The position numbers were made by a program, and so were the translations under genes. The notes beneath the pieces are model-generated. The model had not been told where the DNA came from, searched no databases, and worked only from the letters and a program-made list of their open reading frames with translations. 64,000 bases of DNA from Leptospiraceae bacterium (lineage in GTDB: Bacteria; Spirochaetota; Leptospiria; Leptospirales; Leptospiraceae), in assembly GCA_024233835.1 (NCBI GenBank), contig JACKPC010000002.1:1135773-1199772 (forward strand), in the 5' to 3' direction. Positions 14,557-24,300 of the stretch are shown one piece after another. Every line of letters begins with the position of its first letter. The stretch's first letter is position 1.

Positions 14557-16779
14557 TTATCTCACCAGATAAATCTCTGTCAGAATATTATCCTGAAATC
14601 GAAGATAAAAAACGGATCGATTGCTCAAAGTATATTTGCGAAAGCCTCCCTGATTCTGGTATTTTTTCCCCAGGATTTTCTCTACTGCTTCTATATTCAT
14701 ACCCGTCTTCAGGTTGTTATTTGTCTTGAGGTTTGATTCATGTAAAAAATAGATTTCACGAACCTTACCCGAACACACTATTACACGTGAGTTTTTCTTC
14801 TTATAATACATTGCCTCACAGTCTAAATTTTTTTCATTGTCCAACTCGTCTTTGATTGTAAAAGCAGTTGTTACCTCAGGGTCTTTCCACTTCTTACTCA
14901 CAATGCTTTTATCATCTCCCATTTTAATTCCTTCAATACTGACTTCAATGGAAAGGGGTTGAAATTTTGTTTTTAAACCCAATTCTTCTTTAATATAAGC
15001 TGCCCATTTGGACTCAGAATCAAAATCACTTAGATAGTATTCACCTAATTTTTTTGCGTCTTCCTTTTTCTTATTGGCACGGGCAATTAAAACCGAATTC
15101 AATAAAACAGTTGTTGTTTCAGGAATATAGTAAGGATCAAAACTCTTCCTAATACTTGCCTTCTCTTCCATTTGTTTAATGTACTCATTATCACTATACT
15201 CTGATTTGAAACCTAATGCCTGGATTTTCAAACCGGTTGATATATTTATTAACAAACTCATGATTAGATTGAGTGCTTCTTCTTTTTTTTCCGCAATCAA
15301 ATAGACAACCGCTAAATTATTAATGGTTTGGATTCCACCCGCTCTTGCAGCGAATTCGGATAATACCACGGCTCTATCCCTTTCTTTTTTTTCATAGACA
15401 ATCAAACTTGCATAATTGGAAACAAAAGCAGGATCAGGAACTGACTTATCAAAAACTTCTTTATACGCATCCTTGGCTAAGTTATATATATCCTCTTCAC
15501 CCGGAATCCCGTTGAATAATCCTTTCGTTCCTTCTTTATTTACTAACATACTATCTTTAAAAGAAGGCATATCTAAAAGAGAACGTGCTCTTTTATCATC
15601 TACATTCACCGTATTAAGCCAGATCTTATGGATACATATTGCTTTTGCTTTTAATAAATCCACATTATTCTTATAAGTTTCCAATTCTAATGCAGTATCT
15701 ATTGTTTTTAAAGCATTTCCGAGTCCATTTCCCAACTGTATATTAGCAAAAGCAATTTCTAATTCAGACAATAGTTTATAAAACGTTTGCTTATCGCTCG
15801 AAAACTTAGAAAGCCTATCGTTAGGCGAAGGATGGGATGCAAAGTAAGGGTTGAGGTCGTCTTCATTGTTTGTAGTTTTTTGGAAATCGGAGTGTATCTC
15901 TTTTAAAATATTAAGCATCTCTAACATCCATGCTACATCATATCCGGCTTTTTGCATGTACATCGAACCTGTCATGTCCGCGTCTATTTCAGCCTCCTGA
16001 CCGAAGCGAATGTTATTGACTTCCTGAAATTGTTCTTTTTCGCTTAAAGGATCCGCCTGACCGATGACTCTCTTCATAAATTTATAGGAATGCTTATTAT
16101 AGTAGTGGGCCAGTTCGTGGGCTAAAATCGGTGCGAGGAGATTTTCTTTCACAACTTCATCTCTCAGCTTTTTTTTCTTAAAAAGTTTTACTTTATCATC
16201 CAGGGTATCGAGGGTTTTGGTGTGTATAATAAATTGTCCTCCGGGAAACGCAGCTGCATTAAAGTCAGGATTTTTTAATATTGCATATTGATATTTATAG
16301 GGTTCGTTACCGGATGCTTTAATCAATTTATTGATAATTCGTTCAACGATTTTATTCCAGCCCTTATAATTTTTAATTTTTCCACCCTGAGTCTTTACAT
16401 ACTCCTTAAATGCAACCTCGCTATTTTCTGACATCTTCACCCAGAGAGAATCGTATAAAGTGCGAACCCCTGCAGATGTTTCTGAATGCTTTGTAATCTC
16501 GATTAAGCTATTTTTAGCCAGACTATCCTTCGGGACAAGAGTTTGATTTCCCTGTATTCTATATCTTTGCTCTTGATAAACGAATTCAAGCCTGCCATCC
16601 TTTCCCGTTTGGATTTTTGCCGTATCGGGTATTGTATTTCCGGCTACGGGATTGAGGGTTTTTCCATCATTCGTGATTTGAACTTTGCCTGTTTTGAAAG
16701 TTACGGTTGCTGTTTGGGAATATAGCTGAATGCTAAAAAAACATACAAAAATTAGAAATAAATTTCCTTTCCTGTTCAT
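14557..16779 (-). CDS. Exported M48 metalloprotease with FecR-like and TPR regions
   Basis: A 740-residue protein. It has a signal peptide (residues 1-21, ending ...IQLYSQ) and a FecR-like beta domain at ~22-125. A peptidase M48 domain follows, with the zinc motif HELAH (His221, Glu222, His225) and the downstream EAEIDADMTG segment giving the third ligand. The C-terminal half is helical and TPR-like, with a final small beta region. M48 enzymes with TPRs (BepA type) act in the periplasm on outer-membrane protein quality control. The FecR domain in front is an unusual addition. The start is the ATG at 16779. Confidence 0.8.
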   Translation of the reverse strand: MNRKGNLFLIFVCFFSIQLYSQTATVTFKTGKVQITNDGKTLNPVAGNTIPDTAKIQTGKDGRLEFVYQEQRYRIQGNQTLVPKDSLAKNSLIEITKHSETSAGVRTLYDSLWVKMSENSEVAFKEYVKTQGGKIKNYKGWNKIVERIINKLIKASGNEPYKYQYAILKNPDFNAAAFPGGQFIIHTKTLDTLDDKVKLFKKKKLRDEVVKENLLAPILAHELAHYYNKHSYKFMKRVIGQADPLSEKEQFQEVNNIRFGQEAEIDADMTGSMYMQKAGYDVAWMLEMLNILKEIHSDFQKTTNNEDDLNPYFASHPSPNDRLSKFSSDKQTFYKLLSELEIAFANIQLGNGLGNALKTIDTALELETYKNNVDLLKAKAICIHKIWLNTVNVDDKRARSLLDMPSFKDSMLVNKEGTKGLFNGIPGEEDIYNLAKDAYKEVFDKSVPDPAFVSNYASLIVYEKKERDRAVVLSEFAARAGGIQTINNLAVVYLIAEKKEEALNLIMSLLINISTGLKIQALGFKSEYSDNEYIKQMEEKASIRKSFDPYYIPETTTVLLNSVLIARANKKKEDAKKLGEYYLSDFDSESKWAAYIKEELGLKTKFQPLSIEVSIEGIKMGDDKSIVSKKWKDPEVTTAFTIKDELDNEKNLDCEAMYYKKKNSRVIVCSGKVREIYFLHESNLKTNNNLKTGMNIEAVEKILGKKYQNQGGFRKYTLSNRSVFYLRFQDNILTEIYLVR

Positions 16780-16912
16780 GAGTCATTCCTTTATTATAAT
16801 TACATAATTATAACAAAGGAATATTTCTTTTCAAGAAGTTTTTGCTCATCAATTTAAAATTACACAACCCATTCTTAACTCCCAATCCTACCCCTCTCAA
16901 TTTCCAAGTGAG

Positions 16913-16984
16913 CTATTCTCCATATAACACAAAGGCTGACCAATAATAAGGGTCTTTGTATTTGTTATCTTTTTTATACAAGCC
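16913..16984 (-). pseudogene. Remnant of a CHAT-domain 3' end
   Basis: In the frame after the stop of the TPR gene at 16987, 23 codons translate as GLYKKDNKYKDPYYWSAFVL and then YGE-stop. This is almost the same as the C-terminus of the TPR-CHAT protein that ends at 18751. The flank down to ~16830 also matches the flank of that gene. The rest of the CHAT domain is missing. Confidence 0.85.
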
Positions 16985-16986
16985 TT

Positions 16987-18654
16987 TTAGTGCATCAACC
17001 CTGTCTCGGGATGCTCTTTGCCAAGGGTTTTTAAACGGATTTTCAGTGATTTATTATAATATTCGATTGCCTTGTCGGCTTCACCTTTGCTGTCATACGT
17101 TACTCCAATATTGTTGTAAACAGTGGCTGTAGATGGATGATCTTCGCCTAAGGTTTTCAAACAGATTTCCAGTGATTTATAATAATACTCGATTGCCTTA
17201 TCATATTCCCCTTTTTGTCTATAGGCTTCTCCAATATTATTATAACTTGTGGCTGTAGATAGATGCTCTTCGCCAAAAGTTTTTAAATTGACTTCCAGTG
17301 ATTTATTATAATATTCGATTGCCTTGTCGTATTCACCTTTACTATCATACACTGCTCCAATATTATTGTAACTGCTAGCTGTAGATGGATGCCCTTCGCC
17401 CTGGATTCTAAGAAAGATTTCAAGGGCTTTATTCAAATACCCGAGTGCCTTATCATATTCCCCTTTTTGTATATACACTGCTCCAATATTATTGTAACTG
17501 TTAGCTGTTTCCGGATGTTCTTCTCCTAAGGTTTTTAAACAGATTTCCAGTGATTTATTATAATACTCGATTGCCTTATCGCATTCGCCTTTGCGATCAT
17601 ACACTACTCCAATATTATTGTAACTGCTAGCTGTAGATGGATGCCCTTCGCCAAAAGTTTTTAAACAGATTTCCAGTGATGCTTCAAACTTTTCTATGGC
17701 TTCATCATATTTTCCTGTATTAAGGAGTTTAATGCCTTCCTGGTTTAACCTATCGGCTTCGTTGTTTTTTGGTGTTGGAGTAGTGCTTTCTGCTCCTTCT
17801 TGGATATTATCTGTTTTTGCAATTGATTTATCATCGTTCTTTTTTGTATTCGAAGCAAAAAGAGATCCAAAATCAAAGTTCATTAGTGGAAAAAAGGGTA
17901 ACCAGTTTCCTCTTGCGTAGTTGATTAATCCAATTTGCAACCACGACTTTCCAGTAGAGTAGTTGATAAGTCCAAACTGAATTCCTTTTGTATCTTGAGA
18001 ATAATTTAGTCCACCGATGGATACTCCTTTTACATTTTTGGCTCCACTGATGATGCCTAATGACAGCCCATTTAGGTCTTCTTTCTGGAAACTAGTTAGA
18101 GCCCCAAATGATATTCCGGTTGTATTTTTTGAAACACTGAATAAAGCTACGGATATTCCGGTTGTAATTTCATTGGAACCACTAACCAACCCTCCAATGG
18201 ATAACCCCATTATGTTTTTATCTGTAATTGTTCCAAATCCTCCTATTGATATTCCTGCCATCTCATCCGGGTTTTGTCCTAAAATATTCACCGTTACACC
18301 ACGCATTTTGGATGATCTTGTTTTCCCATCCTCATAAATTCCATTTATAAATTGAGTTATTCCGAGTCCAAGATTTAGCCCATACACATCTTTGGTTTCA
18401 CCGTATAAAAAGTTCATTTGCAAAACTTTAGGATTGGAATCCCGGTTAAAGGATGTATTACTAGACCATAAACCAAAACCAAATTTATTAAAAAAGCCGG
18501 GAGTATATTCAGGTCCGTATAATTCATACGAATTATTACTACCACCCTGCCAAAATACTCCATTCTCCGGGTCTATTGTTTGGGCAAGGAGCGGAAGTGT
18601 GGTTGATAATTGAATAAATAGCAAAAATAGTATAGTAAGTTTTTTATATAACAT
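16987..18654 (-). CDS. Surface-repeat/TPR protein derived from a TPR-CHAT gene
   Basis: A 555-residue exported protein. It has a signal peptide (1-24, cleavage near LLAQ) and a glycine-rich region (~45-260) of GISIGGLxSGSxNxxTG-type repeats, as in the leptospiral LA_2272 surface family, ending FFPLMNFDFGS. A Thr/Pro linker follows, and then six kinesin-light-chain-like TPRs of 42 residues (YNNIGxxYxxKGEYDKAIEYYNKSL). It ends abruptly at GLMH within what should be the next repeat, and a CHAT C-terminal remnant follows at once. The likely history is duplication of a TPR-CHAT gene and deletion of its protease domain. It now presumably works as a non-catalytic scaffold. Confidence 0.8.
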   Translation of the reverse strand: MLYKKLTILFLLFIQLSTTLPLLAQTIDPENGVFWQGGSNNSYELYGPEYTPGFFNKFGFGLWSSNTSFNRDSNPKVLQMNFLYGETKDVYGLNLGLGITQFINGIYEDGKTRSSKMRGVTVNILGQNPDEMAGISIGGFGTITDKNIMGLSIGGLVSGSNEITTGISVALFSVSKNTTGISFGALTSFQKEDLNGLSLGIISGAKNVKGVSIGGLNYSQDTKGIQFGLINYSTGKSWLQIGLINYARGNWLPFFPLMNFDFGSLFASNTKKNDDKSIAKTDNIQEGAESTTPTPKNNEADRLNQEGIKLLNTGKYDEAIEKFEASLEICLKTFGEGHPSTASSYNNIGVVYDRKGECDKAIEYYNKSLEICLKTLGEEHPETANSYNNIGAVYIQKGEYDKALGYLNKALEIFLRIQGEGHPSTASSYNNIGAVYDSKGEYDKAIEYYNKSLEVNLKTFGEEHLSTATSYNNIGEAYRQKGEYDKAIEYYYKSLEICLKTLGEDHPSTATVYNNIGVTYDSKGEADKAIEYYNKSLKIRLKTLGKEHPETGLMH

Positions 18655-18750
18655 GAACTTCCTTATAATGAAAGCATTTCAATTCTTTTCAAGAAATTTT
18701 TCTTCACCAACTAAAAATTCCACAACCTCCATTCTTAATTCTGAAGTGAG

Positions 18751-21700
18751 CTATTCTCCATATAACACAAAGGCTGACCAATAATAAGGGTCTTTATATT
18801 TATTATCTTTTGCATACATCCGGGACTGGGTACGTTGCAGGGAGCGGTTGGCAATTAAGCTTACTTTTTGAAGAAGGTAGTATTTGTAGAACTTTTTGAA
18901 AAACTCCATAGTACCCTTATCATCTACCGACCATAATGTAGCGAGAGTGTTTTGAGAGCCTGCCATAAGAAAGGCCTGTGGAAGTCCAACCATTCCCTCG
19001 CCGGCCTTTTCTGAACCAAGTGATGTCTCGCAGGCACTCATTACGACAAGGTCACTCTTGATTCCGAGGTCAATTACATCACCCATTTTTAAGAAGCCAT
19101 CCTCCGGCACCTTTTTCTTGTGCCTGGTTTCATACTGCTTTAAAGCTTCGGCATTGAATTTTTCAACCTTTCCTCGTGCTGTAAGTGCCAGTGAGTTCAA
19201 TTCTTCTGCATCGGGAAAGAAAAGACCGTGAACAGAAAAATGCACTGTCTTATAATTTGGCTTTCGTTCGGGAAAGCTATCCCTGAGTTCCTGCTTATTG
19301 GCGGAAATTCTCTCCTTGATATGTTTCGAATTTTCCTGATGGTATATTTCCTTTTTTATATATTTGATTTCCTCTGCACTTCCCGGTAAATTGTCTAAGG
19401 GAAGTTCGCTCAAAGCCCCACTTTTTGTTACAGCACGCATGTCGGCAGCACGGACTCCTTTGCTTTCTGCATATTTATCAGAGTAAAAAGGATTTCCCAT
19501 TGCAAAGATAGGATAGGAATACTTTCGATTTTTGGACTCTCTGAGCTTCATCCAAATACTCGCAGAGTGAATCATCGAAAGAGTGACTTTTTCATTCCAG
19601 TATTTTCCGTCTTTGTCTATTAAAGCAGAAAAGGGGATGGTATAAATCGAGGCGTCAGGAGAAATTAAAATGTCTTTTGTTTTCAGAAGGTTTTTGTCGT
19701 ATAGGGGCTGGATACAGATGCTATAAATTTCTTTTAGATACCGGGGTAGGAAGTCATTGGTAACATCGTCAGTATAAACGGTCTTCTTTTCTATTGTTGC
19801 AAACTTCTTCCAGCTTACCTTTGCTGCATGATTTGTATCTTTTGTTTGCAAGATATTCTTTTCTTCCTGCAACTCTTTTCTATAAATTTCAGTTCCCTTT
19901 TTAATTGTTTTGCAGGAAGTTCTCTCGGTTTCATTCGGATTTTTGCAGGAGTATTCTTCTGTTTTTAAGTCGGATGTGGTGAATAAAATATCCTGATTGT
20001 CTACAGTTTTTCCGAGGATAAAATACCTGCTACGCGGTCTTTTGGAAATAATCCTTCTCAGGTTTTGGATTTTTAAGGAAAGGTCTAAATTCGTTCCGAG
20101 AGAAATAGCCTGAAATCCATTTTTGGAAATGACAAAGGCAGTTAAACTTTCCTTGCCCTTTTCGTCTTTGTTCAAAGTATATTCGATAAGAGTCTTATTG
20201 GCCTCGCCTAACTGCTTTTGCAGGCTTGGAATGTCCGGAATTTGAATTTTGCGATTTTTAGCATAGAGTGGATTGGACTTTTCAAGGCTTTTGTCCAGCC
20301 TTTCGAGTTCTCTTTCTTCAGTAAGGATTTTATCTTTTAGGCTTTTCGCATAAACCTGTCCTTTTTCACCCTGTCGCAGAACAGCGGAGTATTCGGAATA
20401 GTGAGACTCAATTTCACCTTTGCGCTTGAGCATATCGTTGGCAAGCTTCCTATCTACACCGGATTCTTTAAGTGCATACTGCAACTGAAAGTTTTCTAAA
20501 AGCGAAAGTCCGCGCATTTTCTCTGTAATTTTGAAAGCTTTATCGTATTGACCTGTTTGGTTGTATAGCTCTACGAGTTCTTTAAAAAGATGAAAATGCC
20601 TGGTCATAAATTTCCCTTTGTCTTTTCCATAAATATGTAAGCGGGATTGAAGAATTAAACCTACTGTTTTTTGGAGGGTTTCAATTGCTTGGGGTATTTG
20701 TCGATTGACTATATATATTAGTTTAAGATGTGTATATGCACCAATAAGAATATCCCTTTCTTCCGTTTTTTCTAATTTTTGGATTGTTTTTTTATAATAA
20801 TCTATAGCCTTATTATATTCACCTTTGGAATAATAAATACCACCTAAATTACTATAAAAAATAACAGTACGTAGATGATTTTCACCTAGAACTTTTCTAC
20901 TAATAGTATATGATTTAGTAAAATATTTTATAGCTTTATCGTATTCTTTTTTTGAATAGTAAGCATGTCCAATATTGTTATATGAACCAGCAATATCCGG
21001 ATGATTTTTTCCTAGTATTTCTAATCTTATAGATAATGATTTCTTATAATTATTAATAGCTTCATCATATTTTTCTATTTGGTCGTAAACCATCCCTAAG
21101 CTATTATAAGAGTTTGCAGTATCTGGATGTTTTTCTCCGTGAATTTTTAAACGAATACTAAGTGCCTTTGTAAGATATTCTAAAGCTTTATCATATTCTC
21201 CTATATTGTGATATATTCCTCCCAGGTTATTATAAGAGCTTGTAGTATGAGGAGTATTTTCTCCTAAAACTTTTAAACGAATATCAAGTGCTTTTTGAAG
21301 ATATTTCAAAGCTTTATCATATTCTCCTTTGCTAAGATAAGCTGCACCAAGATTATTATAAAGAAGAGCAACATATTTATTATTTTCTCCCAAGAGTTTT
21401 AACTGAATAGTAAGCGATTTGTTGTAATTTTCGATCCCTTCCTCATATTGTCCTTTTAAGACATAAGCTAAACCAAGGTTATTATAAGAAATAGCTGTCT
21501 CCAGATGATTTTCTTCTAAAGTTTTTAGCTGGATCGCTAACGATTTATTTAAATACTCAATAGCTTTATCATATTCCCCTTGATAACGATATGCTTCTCC
21601 CATATTATTATAAGAAATAGCTGTCTCCGGATGATTTTCTCCTAAAAATTTAGTTCTGATTTGCAAAGCAATTTGAAAGGCTTTTTTTGCATCAGTATAT

Positions 21701-24057
21701 TTCCCAACTCTAAGATACCTAATGCCAGTATAATTCATAATTCCTGCTGATTTCAAATGTAGAGTTCCAAAAAGTTCTTTTTCTTTTTTAAATACTTCTT
21801 TTGCTTTCGTGCGATATGTTTCAGTAGTTTTGGAATCTTGCCATGCTTGATAAGATAATTCTAATTCAGCATATTTTTTAACTCTATCTAAATTATCTTT
21901 AATTGTTTTTACTGCTGGGTGATTTTCGCCTAGCCTTTTTGAACTATTAAATGCTTTGTTTAAATACTCCAAAGATTTATTATATTCCCCTTTAACAAAA
22001 AGAACTTCTCCAATATTACTATAATTCATTGCTGTATCTAAATTCATTTCACCTACTGTCTTAATATAGATACCCAATGACTTCTTATAATACTCCATTG
22101 CCTTGTCTATTTCACCTAAACTTCTATAAGTTGCCCCAATGTTATTATAGTTCATTGCAGTCAATTCATGATTTTCACCAACTGTTTTTAAAAGAATTTT
22201 TAAAGATTTATCATAATATTTAAGTGCTTTGTGATATTCTCCTTTTTTCTTATATACTAATCCAGCATTACCGTAACATACTGCATAATTAGGATCTTCT
22301 TCACCATAAATTTCTTTTGCTAGTTCGAGAACTTTTTCAGCTTCTATAAGAGCGGTATTATAATCTCCTTTTTGGTTTAAGGCATCATTGTACACATTAT
22401 AATGTTCCATCAGCAAAGCTTCTTTATTAGTTTGAGTATTTTTTTTATCTTTTTGAGTTGTTATTGTTGTTTTTAAAGTAGAAATATTGGCTTTTATTGC
22501 TACTACATTGGGATGATCTTCTCCCAGAATTTTTATCTTAATTTTTAATGATTTCTCAAAATACTCTATACCTCTAACAAATTCTCCTTTAGCCACATAT
22601 CCAAGACCTATATTATAATAACTTATCGCTGTATCAATATGGTCTTCGCCTAAGGTTTTTAAACGGATTTTCAGTGAAGCTTCAAACTTTTGGATGGCAT
22701 CATCGTATTTGCCTGCTTGATAAAATTGAACCCCTTCCCGGTTTAATCTATCGGCTTCACTGGTTTCTGGTGTTGAAGTTGTGCTTGTGTTGTCTCTACT
22801 ATTTTTTTCAATCTTTGCTTGAAGGGCATTAATTATTTGTTGTGTTTTTACAGTATCAGGGTGTTCTTCGCCTAAGGTTTTTAAACGGATTTTCAGAGAC
22901 CTGTTGTAATACTCTATTGCTTTATCATATTCGCCTTTGTTCTTATACACATCACCAACATTATTGTAGGTTGTGGCTGTATATGGATGCTCTTCGCCTA
23001 TCGCTCTTAAAATGATACTCAAGGCTTTATCCAAATGCTCGATAGCCTTATCATATTCTCTTTTGCTGCAATACGCCACACCAATATTATTGTAGCTCCC
23101 CGCTGTGTATGTATGTTCTTCGCCAAGGGTTTTTAAACGGATTTTCAGAGACCTGTTGTAATACTCTATTGCTTTATCATATTCACTTTTGTTCCTATAC
23201 ACATCACCAATATTATTGTAAATTATAGCTGTATCAGGGTGTTCTTCGCCAAGGGTTTTTAAACGGATTTTCAGAGACCTGTTGTAATACTCTATTGCTT
23301 TATCATTTTCGCCTTTGTTCTTATACACATCACCAATATTATTGTAACTTTGTGCGATATCAGGATGTTCTTCGCCAAGGGTTTTTAAGCGGATTTTCAG
23401 TGATTTATTAAAATACTCAATTGCCTTACCATATTCGCCTTTGTTGTAATACGCATCTCCAATATTATTGTAGGTTGTGGCTGTATCGGGATGCTCTTTG
23501 TCATGGATTGTCAAACGGAGTTTCAGTGAAGCTTCAAACTTTTGGATGGCTTCGTCGTATTTTCCTGCTTGATAAAGTTGAACCCCTTCCCAGTTTAACC
23601 TATATGCTTCATCAGTTTTTGGTGTTGAAGTTGTGCTTGTATTGTCTCCACTACTTTTTTCAATCTTTGTTTGAAGGGCATTAATTATTTGTTGTGTTTT
23701 TACAGTATCAGGATGGTTTTTACCTAAAAACTTTTCTCGAATTTGTACTGCAATTTTAAAACGATCTAAAGCCTTATCCAACTTTTCAATTTGTAAATTC
23801 ACTGTCCCTAAAATGAAGAATATTTCAGCAGTTTTTAAGTGGGGTTCTCCAAAAATTTCTTGTTCCAGACCGATTACAATATTCATCTCTTTTTGGAAAG
23901 TTTCATTATCTTTTGCGTTGGTAAATGCCTCGAAGTGGACTTCAAGTTCCTTGTACTTTGGATGTGCCTTTTGCTCTGCTGTCTGGGCCAGAACCGGTAC
24001 TGCGGTTGATAATAGAACAAAAATAAAAAAAAGGGTGGTAAGTTTTTTAGTTAGCAT
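18751..24057 (-). CDS. Exported TPR-CHAT protease
   Basis: A 1768-residue protein. It has a signal peptide (1-25, ...VPVLAQ). Roughly twenty 42-residue TPRs of the NNIG/NNLG kind run to ~1190, with low-complexity Ser/Thr linkers near 140 and 420. A helical region follows, then a C-terminal CHAT (caspase-like) domain. The catalytic dyad is His1610 (HFSVHG) and Cys1676 (MSACETS), and the C-terminus is YYWSAFVLYGE. CHAT proteases such as separase and Craspase are released by a repeat scaffold that recognises a trigger. A ~205-bp segment is duplicated within the gene (22.66-22.87 and 23.51-23.72 kb), so TPR number is probably variable. Confidence 0.9.
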   Translation of the reverse strand: MLTKKLTTLFFIFVLLSTAVPVLAQTAEQKAHPKYKELEVHFEAFTNAKDNETFQKEMNIVIGLEQEIFGEPHLKTAEIFFILGTVNLQIEKLDKALDRFKIAVQIREKFLGKNHPDTVKTQQIINALQTKIEKSSGDNTSTTSTPKTDEAYRLNWEGVQLYQAGKYDEAIQKFEASLKLRLTIHDKEHPDTATTYNNIGDAYYNKGEYGKAIEYFNKSLKIRLKTLGEEHPDIAQSYNNIGDVYKNKGENDKAIEYYNRSLKIRLKTLGEEHPDTAIIYNNIGDVYRNKSEYDKAIEYYNRSLKIRLKTLGEEHTYTAGSYNNIGVAYCSKREYDKAIEHLDKALSIILRAIGEEHPYTATTYNNVGDVYKNKGEYDKAIEYYNRSLKIRLKTLGEEHPDTVKTQQIINALQAKIEKNSRDNTSTTSTPETSEADRLNREGVQFYQAGKYDDAIQKFEASLKIRLKTLGEDHIDTAISYYNIGLGYVAKGEFVRGIEYFEKSLKIKIKILGEDHPNVVAIKANISTLKTTITTQKDKKNTQTNKEALLMEHYNVYNDALNQKGDYNTALIEAEKVLELAKEIYGEEDPNYAVCYGNAGLVYKKKGEYHKALKYYDKSLKILLKTVGENHELTAMNYNNIGATYRSLGEIDKAMEYYKKSLGIYIKTVGEMNLDTAMNYSNIGEVLFVKGEYNKSLEYLNKAFNSSKRLGENHPAVKTIKDNLDRVKKYAELELSYQAWQDSKTTETYRTKAKEVFKKEKELFGTLHLKSAGIMNYTGIRYLRVGKYTDAKKAFQIALQIRTKFLGENHPETAISYNNMGEAYRYQGEYDKAIEYLNKSLAIQLKTLEENHLETAISYNNLGLAYVLKGQYEEGIENYNKSLTIQLKLLGENNKYVALLYNNLGAAYLSKGEYDKALKYLQKALDIRLKVLGENTPHTTSSYNNLGGIYHNIGEYDKALEYLTKALSIRLKIHGEKHPDTANSYNSLGMVYDQIEKYDEAINNYKKSLSIRLEILGKNHPDIAGSYNNIGHAYYSKKEYDKAIKYFTKSYTISRKVLGENHLRTVIFYSNLGGIYYSKGEYNKAIDYYKKTIQKLEKTEERDILIGAYTHLKLIYIVNRQIPQAIETLQKTVGLILQSRLHIYGKDKGKFMTRHFHLFKELVELYNQTGQYDKAFKITEKMRGLSLLENFQLQYALKESGVDRKLANDMLKRKGEIESHYSEYSAVLRQGEKGQVYAKSLKDKILTEERELERLDKSLEKSNPLYAKNRKIQIPDIPSLQKQLGEANKTLIEYTLNKDEKGKESLTAFVISKNGFQAISLGTNLDLSLKIQNLRRIISKRPRSRYFILGKTVDNQDILFTTSDLKTEEYSCKNPNETERTSCKTIKKGTEIYRKELQEEKNILQTKDTNHAAKVSWKKFATIEKKTVYTDDVTNDFLPRYLKEIYSICIQPLYDKNLLKTKDILISPDASIYTIPFSALIDKDGKYWNEKVTLSMIHSASIWMKLRESKNRKYSYPIFAMGNPFYSDKYAESKGVRAADMRAVTKSGALSELPLDNLPGSAEEIKYIKKEIYHQENSKHIKERISANKQELRDSFPERKPNYKTVHFSVHGLFFPDAEELNSLALTARGKVEKFNAEALKQYETRHKKKVPEDGFLKMGDVIDLGIKSDLVVMSACETSLGSEKAGEGMVGLPQAFLMAGSQNTLATLWSVDDKGTMEFFKKFYKYYLLQKVSLIANRSLQRTQSRMYAKDNKYKDPYYWSAFVLYGE

Positions 24058-24265
24058 GGTTTTCTCGAAGCAAGATTTTTCTTGAGCTGAAAGTCTGTCA
24101 ATTGCTTTTGCAGCAAAAATAAATAAAAAAATTTGGCTGATTGTTTAAGCAAATCCTGTAATTCTTAAAAAAAGGAACTATTCCAATAAGGCGAAATATC
24201 AAAATCCCGGATAGGACAGTAGTAAGTTTGGGTAAAAACGGGATCAAGAGCTGTATGAATAACCA

Positions 24266-24294
24266 TTGACAGACACGGCTATATCTTCTACACT
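24266..24294 (+). promoter_or_regulatory. Sigma-70 promoter for a leaderless mRNA
   Basis: Consensus -35 TTGACA (24266-24271), 17-bp spacer, and -10 TACACT (24289-24294). The ATG at 24301 is only 7 bp after the -10 box, where transcription should start, and no Shine-Dalgarno sequence is present. The upstream part of this gap (24058-24265) shows nothing else. Confidence 0.65.
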
Positions 24295-24300
24295 GTCTCT

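Noticed and set aside
20700..23600. Tandem DNA repeats as a non-coding satellite
   Set aside because: The period of 126 bp matches the 42-residue TPRs of the CHAT protein and the frame is uninterrupted.
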